DNA of 64,000 nucleotides from a bacterium (GTDB lineage: Bacteria > Bacteroidota > Bacteroidia > B-17B0 > Aurantibacillaceae). The notes below the pieces were generated by a model that saw nothing but the letters and a program-made list of their open reading frames with translations, did no database searches and was not told the origin of the DNA. The position numbers and the translations under genes are program-made. Of this stretch, positions 27,386-34,804 are shown in pieces. Position 1 is the first letter of the stretch, and each line of letters opens with the position of its first letter. The stretch is from NCBI GenBank assembly GCA_029945625.1, contig JAQSCW010000010.1:219815-283814 (forward strand), read 5' to 3'.

Positions 27386-28597
27386 ATGAGTAAAAAAGAA
27401 AATACGATCACCCCGCCGCCGGACACCATGGAGAAGGAATATTCTACCTTGAATTTAGGGCCGACGCACCCCGCCACGCATGGCATCTTTCAAAACGTAC
27501 TCAAAATGGATGGGGAAACCATTCACGATGCAGTACCTACACTTGGGTATATTCACAGGGCTTTTGAAAAATTGGCCGAACGCCGTCCCTATGCACAGGT
27601 CACACCCATTACCGATCGTTTAAATTATTGTTCCTCACCCATCAATAATATGGGCTGGCACATGACCGTTGAAAAACTGCTCAAAGCCGAAATCCCGAAG
27701 CGTGCCGAATACATGCGCGTGATCGTGATGGAATTATCGCGAATTGCCGATCATATTATTTGCAATACCATCATTGGGCAGGACACAGGCGCTACCACCG
27801 GCTTCTTATACCTATTTCAATGGCGCGAACATATCTATGATATTTTTGAGGGGATTTGCGGCGCCCGATTAACCACCAACATTGGTCGAATTGGCGGCTT
27901 TGAACACGAATGGAGCCAAACGGTTTGGGACCGCATCGATTCTTTCTTAAAAAAATTCCCCAAGGAACTTACTGAGTTTAATAATTTATTGGAGCGCAAT
28001 AAGATCTTTATGGATCGTACCATTAAATGCGGACCAATTAGCAGCGAGCGGGCCTTGGAGTATGGGTTCACAGGACCCAATTTACGCGCAGCCGGTGTGG
28101 ATTATGACGTTCGGGTAGCTACTCCGTATTCTTCGTATCAGGATTTTGAATTTGTAATTCCGGTTGGAACAGGCGGTGATACTTACGATCGTTTCACTGT
28201 GCGGCAAGAAGAGATGTGGCAGTCACTCAGCATCATTAAACAGGCCATAAAAAACATGCCGGGCGGACCAACGCATGCCGACATACCTGATTTTTTCCTT
28301 CCGCCAAAGCAAGAAGTGTACAATAACATGGAAGCACTCATTTACCATTTTAAAATTGTAATGGGTGAAACAGAAATTCCGGTTGGCGAAGTATACAACT
28401 GCGTAGAAGGCGGAAACGGGGAACTGGGATTCTACCTCATTAGTGATGGCGGAAGAACACCCTTCCGTTTACATTTTCGCAGGCCCTGCTTTATTTATTA
28501 TCAGGCTTATCCCGAAATGATTAGAGGTGGATTATTAAGTGATGCAATTATTACGATGAGCAGCATGAATGTAATAGCGGGAGAACTGGATGCGTAA
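27386..28597 (+). CDS. nuoD: NADH-quinone oxidoreductase subunit D
   Basis: The 49-kDa subunit that forms the quinone site with NuoB. Family signatures are LGPTHPATHGIF near the N-terminus, GYIHRAFEKLAE, and the C-terminal EVYNCVEGGNGELGFYLISDG and FRLHFRRPCF, ending in the invariant VIAGELDA. The start at 27386 includes about ten residues (KKENTITPPPD) before the core; an internal ATG (MEKEYST) is also possible. 403 aa. Confidence 0.97.
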   Translation: MSKKENTITPPPDTMEKEYSTLNLGPTHPATHGIFQNVLKMDGETIHDAVPTLGYIHRAFEKLAERRPYAQVTPITDRLNYCSSPINNMGWHMTVEKLLKAEIPKRAEYMRVIVMELSRIADHIICNTIIGQDTGATTGFLYLFQWREHIYDIFEGICGARLTTNIGRIGGFEHEWSQTVWDRIDSFLKKFPKELTEFNNLLERNKIFMDRTIKCGPISSERALEYGFTGPNLRAAGVDYDVRVATPYSSYQDFEFVIPVGTGGDTYDRFTVRQEEMWQSLSIIKQAIKNMPGGPTHADIPDFFLPPKQEVYNNMEALIYHFKIVMGETEIPVGEVYNCVEGGNGELGFYLISDGGRTPFRLHFRRPCFIYYQAYPEMIRGGLLSDAIITMSSMNVIAGELDA

Positions 28598-28634
28598 TTA
28601 TAAAATTGATTAAAGAACATTTCAAACAATAACA

Positions 28635-29216
28635 ATGGGTTCAGAAGTTCAGGGAACACAAACATTTGACAAGGCGAAACGCGCGGGATTAAAATTCAGC
28701 GAGGAAGCGATGACTACAGTTCAAACAATCATTTCGCATTATCCCGATGACAAACGAAAATCGGCTTTAATTCCTGTGTTGCACATTGCGCAAGCCGAAT
28801 TTGGCGGATGGCTCAGCGCAGAGACAATGGATTATGTGGCTTCCATTATTAAGATCCAACCTATTGAAGTATTTGAAGTGGCTTCTTTTTATTCCATGTT
28901 TCATTTGCATCCGGTTGGCAAATGTGTGTTTGAAGTGTGTCAAACCAGTTCCTGCTGGTTAATGGGCGGAGAAGATATTGTAAAATACATTGGCAAGAAA
29001 TTGAACCTTAAGGTGGGCGAAACTACCGCCGATGGTTTGTTCACCTTAAAAGTGGCCGAATGTTTAGGATCTTGCGGAACAGCGCCCATGCTGCAATGCG
29101 GCGCAAGTTACCACGAGAAACTCACCTACGAAAAGATCGACAAATTAATTGAGAGTTACCGTGCCGAAGGAAAACAAAAAAATTATACGGATTTAGATTA
29201 TAAAAACACCTTGTAA
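28635..29216 (+). CDS. nuoE: NADH-quinone oxidoreductase subunit E
   Basis: The 24-kDa-type subunit with a thioredoxin-like fold holding the [2Fe-2S] cluster N1a. The four ligand cysteines are visible in CQTSSCWLMGG and CLGSCGTAPMLQC. The helical first half (FSEEAMTTVQTIISHYPDDKRKSALIPVLHIAQ) is also conserved. 193 aa. It lies 37 bases after nuoD and 27 before nuoF, the normal order of the NADH-dehydrogenase module. Confidence 0.96.
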   Translation: MGSEVQGTQTFDKAKRAGLKFSEEAMTTVQTIISHYPDDKRKSALIPVLHIAQAEFGGWLSAETMDYVASIIKIQPIEVFEVASFYSMFHLHPVGKCVFEVCQTSSCWLMGGEDIVKYIGKKLNLKVGETTADGLFTLKVAECLGSCGTAPMLQCGASYHEKLTYEKIDKLIESYRAEGKQKNYTDLDYKNTL

Positions 29217-29243
29217 AAAAATTCAAGAGGATAAAACATTTTT

Positions 29244-30581
29244 ATGGGAAAAAAATTACTGATACACAACGATAAAGTTCCCGGAATTCAAGGTCTTGCT
29301 GTTTATCGTCAACATGGAGGCTATGCTTCGGTTGAAAAAGCGTTAAAAACTATGACGCCCGATCAGGTGACCGATGAGGTAAAAAAATCAGGCTTACGTG
29401 GTCGCGGTGGCGCAGGTTTTCCAACCGGTTTAAAATGGAGTTTTTTGGCGAAGCCCGAGGGCGTTGCCCGGTACTTGGTGTGTAATGCCGACGAATCGGA
29501 GCCCGGCACATTTAAGGATCGCTATTTGATGGAGCACATTCCTCATGCCTTAATTGAGGGGATGATAACCTCTTCGTATGCACTGGGAGCAAAAGTATCT
29601 TATATCTATATCCGCGGCGAATATTTTTATGTGGCTCGTATTTTAGAAGTAGCCATTAAGGAAGCCTACGAAGCAGGTTGGCTCGGAAAAAATATTTTAG
29701 GAACCGATTTTTCGAATGATTGTTATGTTCATGTGGGTGCCGGAGCGTATATCTGTGGAGAAGAAACTGCTTTACTTGAATCACTCGAAGGCAAACGGGG
29801 TAATCCGCGCATCAAACCACCGTTTCCGGCAGTAGCGGGACTTTGGGGTTGCCCTACCGTTGTGAATAATGTAGAAACTATTGCAGCAGTTTGTCCCATT
29901 GTAGTAAATGGCGGAGAAGAATATGCGAAGATTGGGATTGGAAAATCAACCGGAACTAAATTGATTTCTGCCTCGGGACATATTAATAAGCCGGGTGTTT
30001 ATGAAATTGAATTAGGCTTACCTGTTGAAGAATTTATTTATAGCGAAGAATATTGTGGAGGTATCAGAAATGGCAAAAAACTTAAAGCGGTTGTTGCCGG
30101 AGGATCTTCAGTGCCAATTCTTCCCGCTGAACTGATCTTAAAAACCGCAAAGGGCGAACCCCGCTTAATGAGTTATGAAAGCTTGGGGGATGGCGGATTT
30201 ATTAGCGGCACCATGTTAGGTTCGGGGGGATTTATTGTGATGGACGAAGACACCAGTATTGTAAAGAACCTATTTACATTTGCCCGTTTTTACCATCATG
30301 AAAGTTGTGGTCAATGTTCTCCTTGCCGTGAAGGAACCGGTTGGATGGAGAAGGTGATCAAAAAATTCATAAATGGCACTGCTAATGAAAGTGATGTGGA
30401 TTTGCTGTGGGATATTCAAAGCAAGATAGAAGGCAAAACCATTTGTCCTTTGGGAGAAGCAGCAGCCTGGCCGGTTGCAGCGGCAATCCGCCATTTTAAA
30501 CAAGAGTTTTTAGACATTGCAAGAGCAAAGAAATTTGTGGATGTGAGTCATTATAACAGATTAAATAAAGTAGCAGTTTAG
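29244..30581 (+). CDS. nuoF: NADH-quinone oxidoreductase subunit F
   Basis: The 51-kDa subunit that binds FMN and NADH and takes the first two electrons. The NADH/FMN motifs are GLRGRGGAGFPTGLKW and CNADESEPGTFKDR, with CGEETALLESLEG following. The N3 [4Fe-4S] ligands are in ESCGQCSPCREGT and a distal Cys in TICPLGEA. 445 aa. Its presence with NuoE and NuoG shows this is a true NADH-oxidising complex I, not the truncated 11-subunit form. Confidence 0.97.
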   Translation: MGKKLLIHNDKVPGIQGLAVYRQHGGYASVEKALKTMTPDQVTDEVKKSGLRGRGGAGFPTGLKWSFLAKPEGVARYLVCNADESEPGTFKDRYLMEHIPHALIEGMITSSYALGAKVSYIYIRGEYFYVARILEVAIKEAYEAGWLGKNILGTDFSNDCYVHVGAGAYICGEETALLESLEGKRGNPRIKPPFPAVAGLWGCPTVVNNVETIAAVCPIVVNGGEEYAKIGIGKSTGTKLISASGHINKPGVYEIELGLPVEEFIYSEEYCGGIRNGKKLKAVVAGGSSVPILPAELILKTAKGEPRLMSYESLGDGGFISGTMLGSGGFIVMDEDTSIVKNLFTFARFYHHESCGQCSPCREGTGWMEKVIKKFINGTANESDVDLLWDIQSKIEGKTICPLGEAAAWPVAAAIRHFKQEFLDIARAKKFVDVSHYNRLNKVAV

Positions 30582-30637
30582 ACAATAAGCGCAAGCCTAT
30601 TTGCCTCGAACGGGCACTACAGAAACGTTTAATTCAT

Positions 30638-31621
30638 ATGAAAGTAACAATAGACGGAAAAGAAATTGATGTGCCAAAGGGAACTACCATTCTTCAGGCA
30701 GCCCGAATGATAGGCCATGAGGTGGCGCCACCTGCCATGTGTTATCACTCGAAATTAAAAACCAGTGGCGGGTATTGCCGTACCTGTTTGGTAAAAGTGG
30801 CACAAGGCAGTACTGCTAATCCAAACCCAATGCCTAAACCGGTGGCTTCGTGCAGAACGGAAGTAATGGATGGGATGGTAGTTGAGAATTTTACATCTCC
30901 CGAAATTTTAGAGGCCCGTAAAGGGGTGGTGGAGTTTTTACTGATTAATCATCCTCTCGACTGTCCTGTATGCGACCAGGCTGGTGAATGTAAATTGCAG
31001 GACCTTGGGTATGAAAATGGATCTGCCGCAACGCGATACGAATTTAAACGTCGCGAATTTGAAGTGATAGATATTGGTGAGAAGATTAAATTGCACATGA
31101 ACCGTTGCATTCTTTGTTACCGTTGCGTTAAAGTTGCCGACCAAATTACCGATGGCCGGGCACACGGTGTTATTTCAAGAGGCGATTCATCTGAGATTTC
31201 TACCTACATAGAAAAGGTGATTGATAACGACTTCTCGGGCAATGTGATTGATGTTTGTCCGGTTGGTGCTTTAACCGATAAAACGTTTCGTTTCAAACAA
31301 CGGGTATGGTTCACCAAGCCGGTAGATGCCCATCGCGATTGTAAGAAATGCAGCGGAAAAGCACGTGTATGGTTAAAGGGCGAAGAAGTACTTCGTGTAA
31401 CTTCCAGAAAAGATGAGTGGGATGAGTCGGAAGAGTTTATTTGTAACGATTGTCGTTACGAACATAAACGAAAAAGCGATTGGGTAATTGAGGGACCATC
31501 GCCGGTGAACCGCAATTCGGTGATCTCGCAAAATCAATACCAGCATTTAAATGAATTAAAAGTTCAGATCATGAAACAACAAAAAGCGTTAGGCTTTATG
31601 GATCTAAATAAAAAACCTTAA
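30638..31621 (+). CDS. nuoG: NADH-quinone oxidoreductase subunit G, short form
   Basis: An electron-wire subunit of complex I. It has the N-terminal [2Fe-2S] ferredoxin domain (Cys in MCYHSKLKTSGGYCRTC and ASCRTEV), the His/Cys-ligated cluster segment (HPLDCPVCDQAGEC), and the CILCYRCVKVAD...VCPVGALTD cluster. A start of the molybdopterin-oxidoreductase Fe4S4 region follows (DCKKCSGK, FICNDCRYE). The protein stops at 327 residues instead of 700-900, so the large molybdopterin-like domain is missing. This short form is common in Bacteroidota as far as I know, and the stop is clean. Confidence 0.92.
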   Translation: MKVTIDGKEIDVPKGTTILQAARMIGHEVAPPAMCYHSKLKTSGGYCRTCLVKVAQGSTANPNPMPKPVASCRTEVMDGMVVENFTSPEILEARKGVVEFLLINHPLDCPVCDQAGECKLQDLGYENGSAATRYEFKRREFEVIDIGEKIKLHMNRCILCYRCVKVADQITDGRAHGVISRGDSSEISTYIEKVIDNDFSGNVIDVCPVGALTDKTFRFKQRVWFTKPVDAHRDCKKCSGKARVWLKGEEVLRVTSRKDEWDESEEFICNDCRYEHKRKSDWVIEGPSPVNRNSVISQNQYQHLNELKVQIMKQQKALGFMDLNKKP

Positions 31622-31639
31622 ACGAAAGAGGAGATAAAG

Positions 31640-32695
31640 ATGGCTGTATTCTTATTTTATAAATCGCTGTTGTGTTTGGCTGTGTTTGCAGTGTCGTTGG
31701 GCATAGCAGCTTATTCCACCTGGTGGGAGCGTAAATTTGCCGGATTGTTACAAGATCGCTGGGGTCCGAGCCGAGCCGGATGGTGGGGATTGCTGCAACC
31801 CCTTGCCGACGGTGGAAAGATGCTGTTCAAGGAAGAGATTATTCCAAATGTGTCGAACAAATTTTTATTTGTACTTGCTCCCGGTTTATTTATTGTAACC
31901 GCAATTATGGCAGGGGTATTAATTCCCTGGGCACCCGATTTGGTAATTAATGGCGTATCTTATCCTATGCAGGTGGCCGACATAAATGTGGGCGTCATTT
32001 TTTTGTTGGGCGTTACTTCCATTGGTGTATATGGTATCATGATTGGCGGATGGTCTTCAAATAATAAATATTCTTTGCTTGGTGCTATTCGTGCTTCGGC
32101 ACAAATGATTAGTTATGAATTGGCGATGGGAATTTCCCTGATCGCTCTGATTATTGCGTGTGGTGGCACACTGAGTTTCCGTGAAATAGTGGGAATGCAA
32201 GATGCCGGAGTGGCCAACATTGTTTTGCAACCTTTGGGATTTATTATCTTTTTTGTATGTGCTATGGCCGAAACCAACCGTGCGCCTTTTGACTTGGCCG
32301 AATGCGAAACAGAATTAGTGGGAGGATATCATACTGAATACTCCGCATTTAAACTGGGCTTATTTTTATTTGCAGAATACATCAACATGTTTGTGTCATC
32401 AGCGGTAATGGCCGGATTTTATTTTGGCGGCTATAACTTTCCTTTTTCGGCAGAGCTTTATCATATGATGGGACTTGAGCCCGGTTCGTGGATGATTAGC
32501 ATGATTGGTTTTATCGCCTATTTTACAAAAACCTGTATTTTCATTTCGGTGTTTATGTGGATCCGCTGGACTATTCCAAGGTTCCGTTACGATCAGTTAA
32601 TGAATTTAGGATGGAAGACCTTATTGCCTTTGTCGCTGTTTAATTTATTATTAACAGTGGTGATCGAGTTTTTTAGAGGGAATTTACATTTTTAA
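31640..32695 (+). CDS. nuoH: NADH-quinone oxidoreductase subunit H
   Basis: The membrane subunit at the foot of the quinone channel. Eight or nine hydrophobic segments are present. Conserved loops include WWERKFAGLLQDRWGPSRAGWWGLLQPLADGGKMLFKEE near the N-terminus and the acidic AETNRAPFDLAECETELVGGYHTEYS, which are hallmarks of the family. 351 aa. It starts 18 bases after nuoG, and the stop is followed by nuoI after 37 bases. Confidence 0.97.
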   Translation: MAVFLFYKSLLCLAVFAVSLGIAAYSTWWERKFAGLLQDRWGPSRAGWWGLLQPLADGGKMLFKEEIIPNVSNKFLFVLAPGLFIVTAIMAGVLIPWAPDLVINGVSYPMQVADINVGVIFLLGVTSIGVYGIMIGGWSSNNKYSLLGAIRASAQMISYELAMGISLIALIIACGGTLSFREIVGMQDAGVANIVLQPLGFIIFFVCAMAETNRAPFDLAECETELVGGYHTEYSAFKLGLFLFAEYINMFVSSAVMAGFYFGGYNFPFSAELYHMMGLEPGSWMISMIGFIAYFTKTCIFISVFMWIRWTIPRFRYDQLMNLGWKTLLPLSLFNLLLTVVIEFFRGNLHF

Positions 32696-32732
32696 TCAGG
32701 AGCGGAAGCAAAAAATTTAATTACGTTTTAAA

Positions 32733-33335
32733 ATGCAGTTAACCAACCGAAAAAAAGTAGTATCGAACAAAGAGCAAAGCTTTGCGGAACGAATATATTT
32801 TCCGGCGATCATAAAAGGAATGGCCATTACGTTCAGCCATTTGTTTAAGAAGCGACCTACCATCATGTATCCCGAACAGCAGCGCGAATATGCTCCCATT
32901 TACCGTGGTCAACATGTGTTGAAACGTGACGATAATGGGGCAGAACGTTGCACCTCTTGTGGTATGTGTGCCGTAGCTTGTCCTGCCGAAGCCATCACCA
33001 TGGAAAGTGCAGAACGCAAAAAGGGAGAAGAACATTTGTACAGGGAAGAAAAATACGCGGCCAAATACGAGATCAATATGTTGCGCTGTATTTTTTGCGG
33101 ATTGTGCGAAGACGCTTGTCCCAAAGAAGCGATCTTTTTAACCGATAAGATTGTGGATGCGCATTTTGAAAGAGATGAATTTATTTTCGGAAAAGATAAA
33201 TTGGTGGAAAAGATGGAGCAACGTGTCGACGTATCGAAACGTCAAACGCCGGAAGTATTGGCATTTAAAAAAATTCCGGGATTAAAACACAACGAATTGT
33301 TTACTGAAAAATTAGAAAAAGGGAAGAAGCATTAG
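32733..33335 (+). CDS. nuoI: NADH-quinone oxidoreductase subunit I
   Basis: A ferredoxin-like subunit with clusters N6a and N6b. The two cluster motifs are CTSCGMCAVACPAEAI and CIFCGLCEDACPKEAI, in the middle of the 200-residue chain. An N-terminal amphipathic region precedes them. The C-terminal 40 residues are charged (LEKGKKH). The stop codon TAG lies within the first unit of a 7-bp repeat array that fills the 130-base gap to nuoJ, the largest gap between nuo genes without a gene in it. Confidence 0.96.
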   Translation: MQLTNRKKVVSNKEQSFAERIYFPAIIKGMAITFSHLFKKRPTIMYPEQQREYAPIYRGQHVLKRDDNGAERCTSCGMCAVACPAEAITMESAERKKGEEHLYREEKYAAKYEINMLRCIFCGLCEDACPKEAIFLTDKIVDAHFERDEFIFGKDKLVEKMEQRVDVSKRQTPEVLAFKKIPGLKHNELFTEKLEKGKKH

Positions 33336-33387
33336 AAGTTAAAAGGCAGAAGTTAGAGGTTAGAACGCAGAAGTTAGAAGTAAAGAG
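33332..33387. repeat. Heptamer array (TTAGAAG/GCAGAAG) after nuoI
   Basis: Eight consecutive 7-base units: ttagaag, ttaaaag, gcagaag, ttagagg, ttagaac, gcagaag, ttagaag, taaagag. The first unit contains the nuoI stop codon. It is one of several arrays in this window with the same strict 7-base period but different unit sequences. Confidence 0.8.
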
Positions 33388-33423
33388 AATAGATATAAAA
33401 ACGATTTAAAGAGGTGGGAGAAA

Positions 33424-33465
33424 ATCTTAAATCTTAAATCTTAAATCTTAAATCATAAATCAATT
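33424..33465. repeat. Heptamer array (ATCTTAA) abutting the nuoJ start codon
   Basis: Six consecutive 7-base units: four exact atcttaa, then atcataa and atcaatt, ending directly at the nuoJ ATG. The array therefore occupies the place of the ribosome-binding site. The unit is unlike the array 36 bases upstream, but the period is the same. Confidence 0.85.
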
Positions 33466-33978
33466 ATGTTAGGTTACACAATCACACAATGGGTTTTCGG
33501 AATACTCTCCTTTTTGGCGATCATGTTCGCCTTAATGGTGGTCTTCAGTCGCAATCCGGTTAATTCTGTTCTATACCTGGTATTAACTTTCTTTTGTATT
33601 GCAGGGCATTACCTGGTGCTGAATGCTCAGTTTTTGGCGGTGGTGCACATTGCGGTGTATGCCGGCGCAATCATGGTTCTGTTTTTATTCGTGATTATGT
33701 TAATGAATCTGAATCAGGACACCGAACCTCAAAAAACCACCATTTCAAAAATCATTGCCGGAGTAATAGGCGGCATGCTTTTGCTGGTGCTTGTGGGAGT
33801 ATTAAAGGGAACCGAACAAATTCAGTTAAGTCAGTATGGCCACAGCGAAATAGGATTGGTGAAGAACTTAGGAAATGTGTTGTTTAAAGAATTTTTGTTT
33901 CCATTTGAAATTGTGTCGGTGTTATTACTCGCCGCATTGGTAGGGGCTATTATGATTGGGAAGAAGGAGATTAAATAA
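33466..33978 (+). CDS. nuoJ: NADH-quinone oxidoreductase subunit J
   Basis: A membrane subunit of complex I with five hydrophobic helices. The conserved central segment HIAVYAGAIMVLFLFVIMLMNL (residues of about 63-84), which contains the pi-bulge helix, is clear, and VFSRNPVNSVLYLVLTFF precedes it. 170 aa. It normally precedes nuoK directly with overlap or a few bases; here a foreign gene and repeats push nuoK 457 bases away. Confidence 0.96.
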   Translation: MLGYTITQWVFGILSFLAIMFALMVVFSRNPVNSVLYLVLTFFCIAGHYLVLNAQFLAVVHIAVYAGAIMVLFLFVIMLMNLNQDTEPQKTTISKIIAGVIGGMLLLVLVGVLKGTEQIQLSQYGHSEIGLVKNLGNVLFKEFLFPFEIVSVLLLAALVGAIMIGKKEIK

Positions 33979-34010
33979 TTTACGATTGACAAATTTACAA
34001 TTGACGATTG
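33979..34010. repeat. Left arm of heptamer element flanking the four-helix-bundle gene
   Basis: A TTTACGATT/ATTGACGATT-type repeat between the nuoJ stop and the insert ATG. CAATTGACGATTG (33998-34010) matches the reverse complement of CAATCGTAAATTG (34386-34398) at 12 of 13 positions, so the arms closely flank the gene. Confidence 0.75.
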
Positions 34011-34011
34011 C

Positions 34012-34380
34012 ATGAGCATTACACCCGAAATAATGAAATCCAGGTCCTTTCGATTTGCTTTAAGTACATTGAGAGTAATTGATAAGCTAAATGGCTCTGT
34101 CGCAAATGACATTATGGGTCGACAAGTGATGCGTTCGGCGACATCGGTTGGAGCGAATTACAGATCAGCTTGTAAGGCAAAATCTACTGCGGATTTTATT
34201 AATAATTTGAAAATAGTGGAAGAAGAGGCTGATGAGTCGGTGTATTGGCTTGAATTGATAAAGGAGTTTAATAGCGTGCAAAGTGAAGAGTTTGAAGCTT
34301 TACTCCGCGAATCAAAGGAATTGGATCGGATTTTTTCCAAATCAGCCATTACAGCGAAGAATAATAATAAGATTAAATGA
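34012..34380 (+). CDS. Four-helix-bundle protein (23S rRNA intervening-sequence protein family, TIGR02436-like)
   Basis: A 122-residue helical protein of the IVP/S23 family, first known from insertions in 23S rRNA genes. Family signatures are RQVMRSATSVGANYRSA (about residues 37-53), STADFINNLKIVEEEADES and YWLELI (79-84). The tail is polar (AKNNNKIK). Its molecular function is unknown; homologues form homopentamers, and the related Avd protein works with reverse transcriptases. It interrupts the nuo operon between nuoJ and nuoK, which is not a complex I position, and is tightly flanked by inverted heptamer arms that also occur without a gene elsewhere in the operon. It is probably a mobile insertion. 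Confidence 0.9.
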   Translation: MSITPEIMKSRSFRFALSTLRVIDKLNGSVANDIMGRQVMRSATSVGANYRSACKAKSTADFINNLKIVEEEADESVYWLELIKEFNSVQSEEFEALLRESKELDRIFSKSAITAKNNNKIK

Positions 34381-34385
34381 AGTAC

Positions 34386-34422
34386 CAATCGTAAATTGTC
34401 AATTAAAAAATCGTCAATAAAA
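34386..34422. repeat. Right arm of heptamer element flanking the four-helix-bundle gene
   Basis: Contains CAATCGTAAATTG, ATTGTCAATT and AATCGTCAAT, five bases after the insert's stop codon. It is the reverse-complement counterpart of the left arm at 33979-34010, and close to the right arms at 26825-26836 and 38230-38240. Confidence 0.75.
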
Positions 34423-34435
34423 CTGAGTTAGACCT

Positions 34436-34747
34436 ATGATTAACGGAATTTCCATAAACATGTACCTGATGCTGAGCACCGTCATTTTTATTATTGGTGC
34501 CATAGGTGTGATGGCCAGAAGAAACACCATTATTATTTTTATGTGCATTGAATTAATGCTTAACGCAGTGAATCTTCTGCTGGTGGCATTTAGCACGCTG
34601 CATAACGATGGCAGCGGACAAGTTTTTGTATTTTTTGTAATGGCTGTGGCGGCCGCTGAGGTTGCGGTGGGCTTGGCAATATTGAGTATGATTTACAGAA
34701 ATGTAAAAAGTATTGATACGGATATTTTGGGGAATTTGAAAAATTAA
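34436..34747 (+). CDS. nuoK: NADH-quinone oxidoreductase subunit K
   Basis: A small membrane subunit of the proton-pumping arm with three helices. Conserved features are the glutamates in the membrane helices (FMCIELMLNAVNLLLV and AVAAAEVAVGLAILSMIYR). 103 aa is standard. It follows the four-helix-bundle insertion by 55 bases, and the repeat arm ends 13 bases before its ATG, so its translation signal is partly supplied by post-insertion sequence. Confidence 0.96.
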   Translation: MINGISINMYLMLSTVIFIIGAIGVMARRNTIIIFMCIELMLNAVNLLLVAFSTLHNDGSGQVFVFFVMAVAAAEVAVGLAILSMIYRNVKSIDTDILGNLKN

Positions 34748-34804
34748 GCTGGGCTTAAATTAGATATATTGAATAAAGAATTAATATAACGGTAAAAAAA
34801 TACT

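Noticed and set aside
33979-34424. Conventional IS element at the nuoJ/K insertion
   Set aside because: No transposase, and the only ORF is the four-helix-bundle protein. The arms are not IS-like termini with target-site duplications that I can see.
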